Assembly (NCBI GenBank): GCA_905221605.1
Contig: CAJNDS010002679.1
Location: 677,501 to 741,500 of the forward strand
Source of the DNA: Symbiodinium natans
Lineage: Eukaryota > Sar > Dinophyceae > Suessiales > Symbiodiniaceae
Length of the DNA: 64,000 bases
Direction: 5' to 3'
The position numbers were made by a program, and so were the translations under genes. Of the stretch, positions 10,691 through 19,748 are shown in pieces; position 1 is the stretch's first letter, and each line of letters starts with the position of its first letter. The notes below the pieces were generated by a model. The model had not been told where the DNA came from. It did no database searches and worked only from the letters and a program-made list of their open reading frames with translations.

Positions 10691-13600
10691 AGGTGTTGTC
10701 TTGCTCGTTGCCAGTGGCTGTCCAGTATCTCAACTCCATCCTGTGCCCCAGTATAGGCTTTAGGATATAGAGTTTCCCAGATTCCCTTCTTGGAAGTTAG
10801 GGTTTAAGGTTTAGGGTTTGGGGTTCAGGGTTTGGGGTTCAGGGTTAGGGTTTAGGGTTTAGGGTTTAGAGTTTAGGGTTCAGGGTTTAGGGTTTAGGGT
10901 TTAGGGTTTAGGGTTTAGGGTTTAGGGTTTAGGGTTTAGGGTTTAGGGTTGGGGTTTGGGCTCTTGGGAATGAGCTGACACCGTGGACATGAAAGGGTAA
11001 CCACCCGTACAAGCCCCCCAGGCACACAAGCTCACCCCCAGAACAAGCCTCGTCAGACACAAGACATTCAGGGCCTGCGGTCTTTGGCTAGGGTGTAGGG
11101 CCGGAGCCCTAAACCCTAAACCCTAAACCCCAAACCCCAAACCCTAAACCCCAAACCCTAAACCCTAAACCCAAACCCTAAACCCTAAACTGAAGTTACC
11201 TTCTGCAAAGGCACCGGATGCTTGGTCATTTGCCCTCCAACTTCAGCTTAGATGGTGGCGATGCAGCGGAACAGGACCGCCATGTTCAGGGTTAGGGTTT
11301 AGGGTTTAGGGTTTAGGGTTTAGGGTTTAGGGTTTAGGGTTTAGGGTTTAGGGTTTAGGGTTTAGGGTTTAGGGTTTAGGGTTTAGGGTTCAAGGCATCT
11401 GAAAGAATGAGAACACAGCTTGGGCTATTGAATCAGAGTGACTTCTCCCCTTAACCCTACATGACTTCTCCCCTTGACCCTAAACCTTCAATCAACCCGA
11501 AACGGCTACGGTTTGGCGTTTGCTTGATGGATGCTTCGAGGTTTGTGGCTTGAGGGTAAGATACATCTCAGAACCTAGACCCCCGCCCCCCGAATCTAAA
11601 CCCACGACGCCTTTTCCCGTGTTCATTTTTCATTGTCGTACTGCGTGTGTTTTTTCATTGATTCAGGGTTTAGGGTTTTGCGTTTTAGGGTTTAGGGTTT
11701 AGGGTTCCCGGCCGCTGTGGACCCCGCCATCGATGTTGGGTTGAGGATGTAAGGTTTACTGGAGAATCCCCTATAACTATCCCAAGAAGGAGCTACATTG
11801 GAGGCTTCGGGTAGGTGTTGGGAACCCTAAACCCTAAACCCCAAACCCTAAAGCCTAAACCCTAAACCCTAAACCCCTAAACCCTAAACCCTAAACCCTT
11901 GACGGAGGATGTCCTTGTCTCTGAGATTCGGAGAGTCTGCGAGGGCCTCCGAGAAGATCTCCGCGACGTTGAGGGGGGCGCCTCGAGCGTTATGGGAATT
12001 GCGTTTGAGGCTTTATAAGGTTTAGGGTTTAGGGTTTAGGGTTAAGGGTTTTAGTTTAGGGTTTAGGGTTTAGGGTTTAGGGTTTAGGGTTTAGGGTTTA
12101 GGGTTTAGGGTTTAGGGTTTAGGGTTTAGGGTTTAGGGTTTAGGTTTGGGGGGTTGGGATGTTCCCCCGTATACTAACAGCCCTTATAGTAGGGAATATC
12201 ACAGGGGGGGGGTACTGTAATCCTAGTAAGGACTGTTAGTATAAGAGGGAACACCCCAAGTTGGGGCTTTGGATTAGTGTGTTTAGGGTTTAGGGTTTAC
12301 GGTTTAGGGGTTAGGGTTTAGGGTTTAGGGTTTAGGGTTCAGGGTTCAGGGTCTTTAGGGTTTAGGGCCTTGGGGATTTAGAGTTTAGGGTTGTTTGTTC
12401 GGTTTGGGTGTTTTTGGCGCTTAGGGTCTCTAGGCTTTAGGGGGGAGGTGGTTGTGGAGGTAGGTTCACAAAAAATGCAGTACCAGAAATCACAGATGTG
12501 GGGGCATCAAAGATGCACTACGCCTCTTCTTGTCGACTGCATGCACAGTCCCTGAACGTCCATGTTGCTACATAGTATTTGGCCTTAGAGGGCTTAACCC
12601 TAAACCCTAAACCCTAAACCCTAAACCCTAAACCCTAAACCCTAAACCCTAAACCCTAAACCCTAAACCCTAAACCCTAAGCGGCTGTAAGGCCCGAGTA
12701 TGAACTGTATAGGTACATAGACCCTGAGGGCAGATGCTGCACAAGTAGCATTCCCTCACCCAAGCCCTTAACCACAAACCCGAAAGGCCCTAAAGCCTTC
12801 AAGCCCACTCACACTGCAAAGCAATCGTGACGCCAGACCTCCATCTGACATGCCCAGCAGTACCCGTATCCCCTTCGGGTCTTCGGATCCCTTTATTTAA
12901 ATCTTACTTCTCCAAAACAGTGTGCCTTCCTTTACCAATCCCCCGGCTGAAGCCCTTTGAACCCTCGCCCCTTATGAGAGGATTCCCTTATAATGAGGAC
13001 CCCAAGAAGGTACCCCCTTAATTTTGTGAAACCCCCTTATGAAGCAGGTTCCAACTCCGAGCTACTACAACAGCTGAAGATCATGGCGCCCAGTTTTCAA
13101 GAGTGGGAAATCAAGCGGCTTCTGTGCCGCGGCATGGGTTCAGCTTCTGTTTTGCGACATCTTTTTGGGGGGTGACCGGAAGTATGGGGCGTTGTGCAGT
13201 CCCTAAAAGCAAATCCTATAGACCCTAGCTATAATTAAACCAAAAACTTTAAATCCTCGGCATCTAAAGGCTGGAGATGGATGTGTGGTCTGCCGCGGAA
13301 CCCCCCGACCGAAGCTACAGCAGAAGTAGCTCGCGGCAATTCGCGGACCCGCCCGACCGAAGTTTCAGCAGAAGTAGCTCGCGGCAATGCGACGCGCCAC
13401 CTCAAGATGGCGATCCTGGCAGGGGAAAGCCTGGCATCATCCAGGCCGGACGTGTTCGCGGATTTAGGGTTTAAGGCTTTAGGGGGTGTAGGGTTTAGGG
13501 TTTAGGGCTTTCGGTCTGGGCTTTATAGGCAAGGTTTGGAGGATGGCCTTTGTTGCCGGGACAACAGCTGAAGGGGTAATTAGGGCCGTGAGCTTTTGAG

Positions 13601-14539
13601 GCTTGCTCTCTACGAAGTCCCATGGCAAAAAAGGGAACCCGGAACCCTCGACAGCCCTCCCAACAGTGGCGCGCCCATGCACCCCATTAGAGGACCCCCC
13701 TCCCCCCCAGCCAAAATGGGGTTTAAGGTTTAGGGCTTAGGGTTTTTGGTTTAAGGCTTGGGCTTTGAGATTTTGTGTCTTGCGAGGCACCCCTGGCCAC
13801 ACCCAGACAAATCGCTCGTGCGCTGGAGACCACCTTGATATGGCGAGGCGCTCTCTCATGGCCCACTCCAGAACCTAGTTTAGGGTTTCGGGTTTGGGTT
13901 TCGGGTTTAGGGTTTAGGGTTTAGGGTTTAAGGTTTAGGGTTTAGGGTTTAGGGTTTAGGGTTTAGGGTTTAGCTAAGTTTAGGGTTTAGGAATCCTAAA
14001 CCCTCAGCCCCCAAAAGCCCCCAACAAACCTGCGTCCATGATCCTACACCCTAAGCCCCAAACTCTTTAACCCGTAGGCCCAGGCACTTAAGCTGCCAAG
14101 GCATACCTGGACCCTGAATTGTTCATGGTCGGGGCTTGTACCTGTAGCCGAGATCATTTGATGTACGATCTTAGGTACCTCAACAAAGGGAACTACAACT
14201 CTTCGTCCCGGCAGACACCGAAACGCTGAATGCAGCCATGCTGCGTGCGAATCCCAAACCCCAAACCCTAAACCCTAAACCCCAAACCCTATACCCCTGG
14301 TTGAACTCGTGCAGGTACCGACAACAGTATACCCGCAGCGGTCCTACAGAGGATGCAGTTGCTGAGCAAGCAGCCGAGCTCGACCAGAGTTCGGCTTTTC
14401 AGGATCAGGATTGCAGGCTGTGGAGTGTTTAGGGCTTTAATTTTAGGGTTTAGGGTTTAGGGTTGCAAAAATGCAGCGGGAGAGATCGGACCAACTGAGG
14501 CAACTATCTGCCAATGTGATCTGTGAGGACAGCGTATGA
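10691..14539 (+). CDS. tentative multi-exon gene, unknown function
   Basis: A series of open + strand segments, most preceded by AG, lies between telomere-type arrays. Segments: about 10691-10746 (VLSCSLPVAVQYLNS), 11207-11289 (HRMLGHLPSNFSLDGGDAA), 11894-11958 (DVLVSEIRRVCEGLREDL), 13048-13137 (NSELLQQLKIMAPSFQEWE), about 13281-13460, 13796-13860 (APLATPRQIARALETTLIW), 14079-14150 (AQALKLPRHTWTLNC), 14314-14425 (EDAVAEQAAELDQ), 14474-14539 (RERSDQLRQLSANVICEDS, then TGA). I do not recognise the protein; the end looks helical and charged. Phases between segments were not proven, and some segments may be unrelated. The 11894 block also reads open on the minus strand, so the strand rests on neighbour consistency. 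Confidence 0.38.
10800..10961. repeat. TTTAGGG array with TTCAGGG variants
   Basis: Heptamer array, TTTAGGG with TTCAGGG and TTTGGGG near the left end, becoming uniform to the right. Confidence 0.93.
11285..11393. repeat. TTTAGGG array
   Basis: About fifteen near-perfect heptamers between two tentative exons. Confidence 0.95.
12018..12146. repeat. TTTAGGG array abutting a family A element
   Basis: About sixteen heptamers ending directly beside the inverted-repeat element at 12154. Confidence 0.95.
12154..12259. mobile_element. family A inverted-repeat element
   Basis: Arms TTGGGATGTTCCCCCGTATA and TATAAGAGGGAACACCCCAA, with inner arms CTAACAGCCCTTATAGTAGG and CCTAGTAAGGACTGTTAG. A G9 run lies near the middle. 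Confidence 0.85.
12597..12681. repeat. CCCTAAA array
   Basis: About twelve near-perfect heptamers. Confidence 0.95.
12972..13047. mobile_element. family F inverted-repeat element
   Basis: Carries CTTATAATGAGGACCCCAAG, GGTACCCCCTTA and AAACCCCCTTATGAAG. Relatives with the same word order lie at about 15585-15695 and 63773-63890. It ends in CAG directly before a tentative exon, as an intron would. Confidence 0.55.
13305..13394. repeat. 48-bp direct duplication
   Basis: Two copies (13305-13347 and 13353-13394) of a 42-43 bp unit containing CAGAAGTAGCTCGCGGCAAT, differing at about four bases. In one + frame it reads PPDRSYSRSSSRQ twice, in another EVARGN twice. It may be a coding duplication in the tentative gene. 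Confidence 0.7.
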
Positions 14540-15584
14540 GTCCTCGTTTTCAAGCGCCCACGAGAAGCAATAACTGCTGCTCCTGGGTAGGCCCCTCCCG
14601 TTTTGCCCGGCGTTTCTTGAGAGCCACGAAGTTTCACCGTCGAATCGAGAAGAATCGCGGATCCTAGGTCCTCAGCATCCATTGAGGTGTCTCTGTCCCT
14701 CGAAGATAGGGACCTTAAATGCTGGAAAGTGTGGCGGCTTTCTTGCAAATCTCCGTGCCTTGCCAAGGTTTCACATCTTAGGGCCCCAAATCCCCAAAGC
14801 CTCAAGCGCCTATGCCCTACATCCGAAACCCTAAGCAAAAAAAACGGAACCCTGAACACGGGGTTCCGAGTCTTGAAGAGAGGCAGCCAGTTGCATCATG
14901 CCCTTCAAAGCTCTGCCACACGAGACTCTAAACCCTAAACCCTAAAACCCCAAAACCCCAAAACCCTAAACCCTAAACCCCGCGGATTTTCACAGTTTTC
15001 AGACGTCTTTCAAAAAGTTCAGTTGGCGTGCCGTGCTCAGGGTGCAGGCTTCTGGGCTCCAGTGGGGTTTAGGGTTTAGGGTTTAGGGTTTAAGGTTTAG
15101 GGTTTAGGGTTAGGGTTTAGGGTTTAGGGTTTAGGGTTTAGGGTTTAGGGTTTAGGGTTTAGGGTTTAGGGTTTAGGGTTTAGGGTTTAGGGTTTAGGGT
15201 TTAGGGTTTAGCTTTTAGGGTTTAGGGTTTAGGGCCCTTTACTGGGGAGATTCCCCTCACACTTCAGCACATGGGCAGGAATGATAGCGTCACCGGGCCG
15301 GTGTCCTTTAAAGAGCTTGACAATCGGGGGTTTACTGCTGAGGGTTCAGGATCTATGTCTTGCCTGAACCCTAAACCCTGAAGGGTTGAGGGTTTAGGGT
15401 TTAGGGTTTAGGGTTTAGGGTTTAGGGTTTAGGGTTCAGGGTTCAGGGTTCAGGGTTTAGGGTTTAGAGAGAGCGGAGCCCTACATATCAGGACCACCCG
15501 CTGAGGTCTTGCTCATTGTCGCCAAGGGGTCTTTGTCGTCGATATTTTTTAAGGCCAGCAAATGGGCGTTTACGAAAATAGGGA
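14540..15584. other. spacer with TTTAGGG arrays, no gene recognised
   Basis: Unique sequence at 14540-14930 and 14980-15060, then a long TTTAGGG array at 15065-15227 and another at 15388-15468. A minus-strand ORF of 138 codons crosses 14443-14859 but has no recognisable pattern. Confidence 0.6.
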
Positions 15585-15695
15585 CCCCTTTAATTATGTA
15601 GACCCCCAAGCAGGTAGGATTCTCGTTTATAACAAGGACCCCAATAAGGTAACCCTAATTTCGGAAATCCCCATATCTATATGAAGCAGGGTATG
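15585..15695. mobile_element. family F inverted-repeat element, degenerate
   Basis: Contains AGGATTCTCGTTTATAACAA, GGACCCCAATAAGGTA and GGAAATCCCCATATC, in the same order as the copies at 12972 and 63773. Confidence 0.5.
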
Positions 15696-15857
15696 TATTA
15701 CTGTTCTTGGTGAGTTGAAATGAGGTTCCTTTTGAACATTGGTGAGTGTATATACCGGGTGTCCTTTGGGGTACAAGAAATATACACCGTACTTCATATC
15801 TTTTTCTATACAAAACCCTAAACCTCTCTTTCTTATATATGTTTAAACCCTATAGTC

Positions 15858-16340
15858 CTTCGTGGCTAAGGGTCATTTCTTCGTGGCTAAGGGTCATTTC
15901 TTCGTGGCTAAGGGTCATTTCTTCGTGGCTAAGGGTAATTTCTTGGCTAAGGGCCATTTCTTCGTCGCTAAGGGCCATTTCCTGGTCGCTAAGGGCCATT
16001 TCCTGGGTGCTAAGGGTCATTTCTTCGTGGCTAAGGGTAATTTCTTCGTGGCTAAGGGTAATTTCCTTCGTGGCTAAGGGTAATTTCCTTCGTGGCTAAG
16101 GGTAATTTCTTCGTGGCTAAGGGTAATTTCTTCGTGGCTCAGGGTCATTTCTTCGTGGCTAAGGGTAATTTCTTCGTGGCTCAGGGTAATTTCTTCGTGG
16201 CTAAGGGTAATGTCTTCGTGGCTAAGGGTAATTTCTTCGTGGCTAAGGGTAATTTCTTCGTGGCTAAGGGTAATTTGTTCGTGGCTAAGGGTAATTTCTT
16301 CGTGGCTAAGGGCAATTTCTTCGTGGCTAAGGGCAGAATT
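15858..16340. repeat. 21-bp minisatellite, about 23 copies
   Basis: Tandem repeat of a 21-bp unit containing GTGGCTAAGGGTAATTTC, with GGGTCATTTC variants at the left and a few shortened or 22-bp units. Because 21 is a multiple of three and the unit has no stop, it is open in several frames (one reads FVAKGNF over and over). I see no start, splice or composition evidence that it is translated. Confidence 0.93.
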
Positions 16341-16344
16341 TCCT

Positions 16345-17243
16345 TCGGCCCCCCCCCCGCCCCCCACCCCCCCCCCCCCCACCCCCCACCCCCCAACCCC
16401 CACCCCCCCACCCCCACCCCCCACCCCCCACCCCCCACCCCCCACCCCCCACCCCCACCCCCCAACCCCCCCCGCCCCCCCCCCCACCCCCCACCCCCCA
16501 CCCCCCCCCCCCACCCCCCACCCCCCACCCCCACCCCCCACCCCCCACCCCCCACCCCCCACCCCCCCCCACCCCCCCCACCCCCACCCCCACCCACCCC
16601 CCCCCACCCCCCCCCCCCCACCCCCCACCCCCACCCCCCACCCCCCCCCCCCCCCCCCCCCCCCCCCCCACCCCCCACCCCCCCCCCCCCCCCCCGCCCC
16701 CCCACCCCCCACCCCCCACCTGCCCCACCCCCCACCCCCCCACCCACCACCCCCCCCCCCCCCACCCCCCCACCCCCCACCCCCCACCCCCCCACCCCCC
16801 CCCCCCACCCCCCACCCCCACCCCCCCACCCCCCACCCCCCACCCCCCCCCCCACCCCCCCCCCCCCCACCCCCCACCCCCCACCCCCCACCACCCCCCA
16901 CCTCCCCCCACCCCCCCCACCCCCCACCCCCCACCCACCCCCACCCCCCCACCCCCCACCCCCACCCCCCACCCCCCCCCCACCCCCCCCCCCACCCCCC
17001 ACCCCCCCCCCCCACCCCCCACCCCCCACCCCCCACCCCCCACCCACCCCCACCCCCCACCCCCCACCCCCACCCCCCACCCCCACCCCCCCACCCCCCA
17101 CCCCCCACCCCCACACCCCCCACCCCCCACCCCCACCCACCCCCACCCCCACCCCCACCCCCCACCCCCCACCCCCCCCCACCCCACCCCCCACCCCCAC
17201 CCCCCACCCCCCACCCCCACCCCCCACACCCCCCCGCCCCCAA
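16345..17243. repeat. about 900-bp C/A tract, mostly CCCCCCA units
   Basis: Almost only C with single A bases, most often spaced 6-7 bases apart. Isolated G or T interruptions occur (for example near 16480, 16696 and 16719). The other strand is a very G-rich tract able to form G-quadruplexes. Very long proline/histidine/threonine or glycine/tryptophan ORFs across it are composition artefacts. Confidence 0.93.
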
Positions 17244-17454
17244 CCCTTTTTCTTGTAATGCTCATCTTTGTGTGACGCAATGCGGATTTTTAAGAACGAA
17301 TTTGTTCTGTAGCCGTAGTCTTCGTTGAAAAGAACTTTTGTATGAAGATACTTTATATGGTTTCTTAATGTTATGGGATTCTCTGGGTGGGGGGATGTTA
17401 TATCCAAGCCGTAAATATAACACTACCATAAAAATGCTCGATCCGGAGCTGCTG
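17244..17454. other. AT-leaning unique spacer
   Basis: Unique sequence between the C/A tract and the telomere-type array. No gene or RNA recognised. Confidence 0.55.
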
Positions 17455-17582
17455 AACCCTAAACCCTAAACCCTAAACCCTAAACCCTAAACCCTAAACC
17501 CTAAACCCTAAACCCTGAACCCTGAACCCTGAACCCTGAACCCTGAACCCTGAACCCTGAACCCTGAACCCTGAACCCTGAA
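17455..17582. repeat. CCCTAAA then CCCTGAA array, left of LTR element
   Basis: About nine CCCTAAA units followed by about ten CCCTGAA units. The LTR element is inserted at its right edge. Confidence 0.95.
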
Positions 17583-17587
17583 CCCTA

Positions 17588-17892
17588 TGCGGAGCTGCAG
17601 CTGGTATTGTAGAAAAGAGTTAGTGTTGGGAGTTTGAAGGGTTAACAAACCCGGAAATCTTGTTTGGCTCAAGGATGGCCAGAAGTACTAAGGCCACAAG
17701 CTCAAAAAAGGTAGAGCCCGCGTGGTTGGGGTTGGGGTTGGTTCCTAGGTGCTTAGGCATAGGCCCCCTTTACTCCCTTCCCTGGTTCTCCTGGTCCGTG
17801 TTCTGTGTTTGTTGTGCTAGTCGATCTGGGGAATATAAGTTCTGGGCGGTCTTTGGGGTTGATCCCTCTCCCCCTTTGGTTGCCCCCCCGTA
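17588..17892 (+). repeat. left terminal direct repeat (LTR)
   Basis: About 305 bp. Its first 90 bp match 26169 onward with about six substitutions and one indel. The rest is diverged but keeps order: a GGTTGGGGTT-like stretch, CTCCC..CCTGG, TCTGGGGAATATAAG, GATCCCT/GATTTCCCTG, and a final TTTG..GCCCCC..GTA. A TATA-like GAATATAAG lies at 17831-17839. Confidence 0.82.
17663..17673 (+). promoter_or_regulatory. spliced-leader-like motif in left LTR
   Basis: TTTGGCTCAAG equals the last 11 bases of the conserved dinoflagellate spliced leader, preceded by a CCGG..AATC stretch that only partly matches the rest. An ATG follows two bases later. The same word is in the right LTR. It could be a relic of a trans-spliced, reverse-transcribed RNA. 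Confidence 0.5.
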
Positions 17893-17904
17893 GGTTATGA
17901 GCCC
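17893..17904 (+). other. possible primer-binding site
   Basis: GGTTATGAGCCC directly follows the left LTR. It resembles the initiator-Met tRNA primer site used by many copia elements (TGGTATCAGAGC) with an insertion and a deletion. Weak similarity, supported mainly by position. Confidence 0.3.
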
Positions 17905-17960
17905 AAATTAGGCTCCCTGCGGTTAAGTGTTCTCTCAAGGTTTTTTGGGATCAAGAAGCA

Positions 17961-19385
17961 ATGCCTTCTCCCAAACGATGGCTCCAGCCTTCCTCGGATG
18001 GTGGACCGAATGGTGGAGCTGGAAATGGTGCAGCTGAGTCTCTGGGTGAAAGGGCGGTGCTGGAAGAGGTGATGCCTGGCGCTGAAGAACATCTGGAAGA
18101 AGCCTTGGTTGCAGAAGACTCCAATGTGGGTATGAATCCCAATGTGGATATGGTTAGCAATGCTGAAGCTGAAGGACGTGCTGTTTCTGTATCGCCAAAG
18201 CCTGGTGAAAAAAGGAGCTGGGACGCGACTGGTGGTATAGACCGTGAAATGGAGGTGACTGTTTTACGCGTGTTGCACAAACATGGGTATCAGCCGTCTA
18301 CTTCGACTTCGGGCCGAATGGTAGACCAAGGGTCTCAGACCAATCTGAGTGGAGAAGTGCTGCAAGCTGCCAGGAGGCCTCTGAACAAGATTAAAGGGGA
18401 TCCCTCGGCAAGTTCCCTGGGTGGTGGAAGCGGTTACGAACAGAAGGGTGCGGACAGTTTTGAAGCTGCACCAACTGCTGAATACGCCATGGGGGAAGAG
18501 GAGATCTTACAGATGGAGGCTGAAAGGTTGCGCCAGTTGTCAGAAGAAGAGGATGAGATGCATCAAGTCTCTGAAAGGGATGGTTTTCGGAACGATGAGC
18601 ATCTGATCAAAGCGTGCGATGGGACAACGTGGGAATGGCACTTCCACGAAGATGGGAGACAATATTACTACTGCCTGGATACGCAGGAAAGCAAGTGGAC
18701 GCTGTCGGATGTAGGTGAAAAGGTGAAAAGCGACAACGTGGTTGGGTCTCCTTCGGGCAATGGGCTGGAAGTGGAGACTGAACTGGGTCCTTTATCGACT
18801 ACACCGACACCTGAGTCTACGAAGGCATTCCAGGGTAGTGTAAATAGTGTAGGTGAAAAAGATTTTTCCTCTACTATCAGGGATAGCGGTCCTAGGGCTG
18901 GTGGTGACGCCCCGACCTCGGGTTCTCCTGATGAAGAGGGGATTTCTGGAAACCGAGCAGACATCGCTGAAGCTCAACATCTGGATCGGGAAGAGATGGA
19001 GGCGCTTTCTGAGGGTGTGGCAGCGGGGGAATCGGTGGGTCCAGAAGAAAAAATGCCCAATGTGGAGATCGGAATTGTGTCGGCTGCAGAAGAGCGAGTG
19101 GTGGATGTGGTACCTGTCGTTCAGGAAGATGGTCCTGGAGATTTGGATGACGGAGGGAAAAAGTCGTGCGTTACGCCTGAGGAGGTCTCTTCGGTTGGTG
19201 CCAATGATTCTGCCATTCAAGGGAAAAAGGAAACTTCTAAAACTGCTGGAGACACGGTTGATCGGAAAGATGAGGCCTGGAGCGCCAATGAAGCGCGGGT
19301 CAACGTGCCAGATAGTACCTGGAGTGCAGAAAAAGCACGGGTTGAGGCGCATATGGTGTCACGTTCCGCGTGCAGGTCTCCGTAG
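17961..19385 (+). CDS. segment 1 of element ORF: acidic, WW-like motif
   Basis: 474 codons from ATG 17961 (MPSPKRWLQPSSDGG). Mostly acidic and disordered. Residues about 219-250 contain TTWEWHFHEDGRQYYY and ESKWTL: two tryptophans about 20 residues apart with a central aromatic block, as in WW domains, but the usual final proline is leucine. WW domains bind proline-rich peptides. The natural continuation is in another frame from about 19370. Confidence 0.62.
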   Translation: MPSPKRWLQPSSDGGPNGGAGNGAAESLGERAVLEEVMPGAEEHLEEALVAEDSNVGMNPNVDMVSNAEAEGRAVSVSPKPGEKRSWDATGGIDREMEVTVLRVLHKHGYQPSTSTSGRMVDQGSQTNLSGEVLQAARRPLNKIKGDPSASSLGGGSGYEQKGADSFEAAPTAEYAMGEEEILQMEAERLRQLSEEEDEMHQVSERDGFRNDEHLIKACDGTTWEWHFHEDGRQYYYCLDTQESKWTLSDVGEKVKSDNVVGSPSGNGLEVETELGPLSTTPTPESTKAFQGSVNSVGEKDFSSTIRDSGPRAGGDAPTSGSPDEEGISGNRADIAEAQHLDREEMEALSEGVAAGESVGPEEKMPNVEIGIVSAAEERVVDVVPVVQEDGPGDLDDGGKKSCVTPEEVSSVGANDSAIQGKKETSKTAGDTVDRKDEAWSANEARVNVPDSTWSAEKARVEAHMVSRSACRSP

Positions 19386-19594
19386 CAGCTGACGATGGAG
19401 GTTCACAGGTGGACGCACTGGTGCAGCCTGAAGTTAGCAGCGAGGAACGAAATGGCGAAGGCTACACCGGAGCCAATGAGGCAGCTGTGGTCAATAACAG
19501 TGGTGATTCTCTTTTGGAAACCATGGAGCCAAAGGAGCCTGCGGTGGAAGAAAATGTGCCTACCGCGGATGACCAATCCAATAGCCCTGTATAG
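19370..19594 (+). CDS. segment 2 of element ORF: acidic linker
   Basis: Reads QVSVAADDGGSQVDALVQPE and ends after PAVEENVPTADDQSNSPV. A third frame from about 19590 to 19757 continues with VEENLPAAEGLKKDSNGG, echoing the preceding text, before the frame returns at the A7 run near 19745. No domain recognised. Confidence 0.5.
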   Translation: MQVSVAADDGGSQVDALVQPEVSSEERNGEGYTGANEAAVVNNSGDSLLETMEPKEPAVEENVPTADDQSNSPV

Positions 19595-19748
19595 TGGAAG
19601 AAAATTTGCCCGCTGCAGAAGGTTTGAAAAAGGACTCCAATGGTGGGTCCACTCCCAGGAAGGGAGAAGTGTTGCCATCTGAAAGCTCGCCGGAAGTCGA
19701 CATCGAGCGAACTGCAGCAGATGAAGCAAGGCCATTGGCTGGAAAAAA

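Noticed and set aside
11890-11965. Minus-strand reading of this block (LNVAEIFSEALADSPN)
   Set aside because: It is coherent, but neighbouring supported exons are all on the + strand, and the + reading follows an AG and also stays open. Left undecided in favour of +.
14443-14859. 138-codon minus-strand ORF
   Set aside because: No recognisable motif, starts in telomere-type sequence, opposite strand to all supported genes.
16074-17407. Five ORFs of 317-408 codons on both strands across the C/A tract and minisatellite
   Set aside because: They are pure proline/histidine or glycine/tryptophan readings of a C/A repeat without stops, open in every frame. Composition explains them fully.
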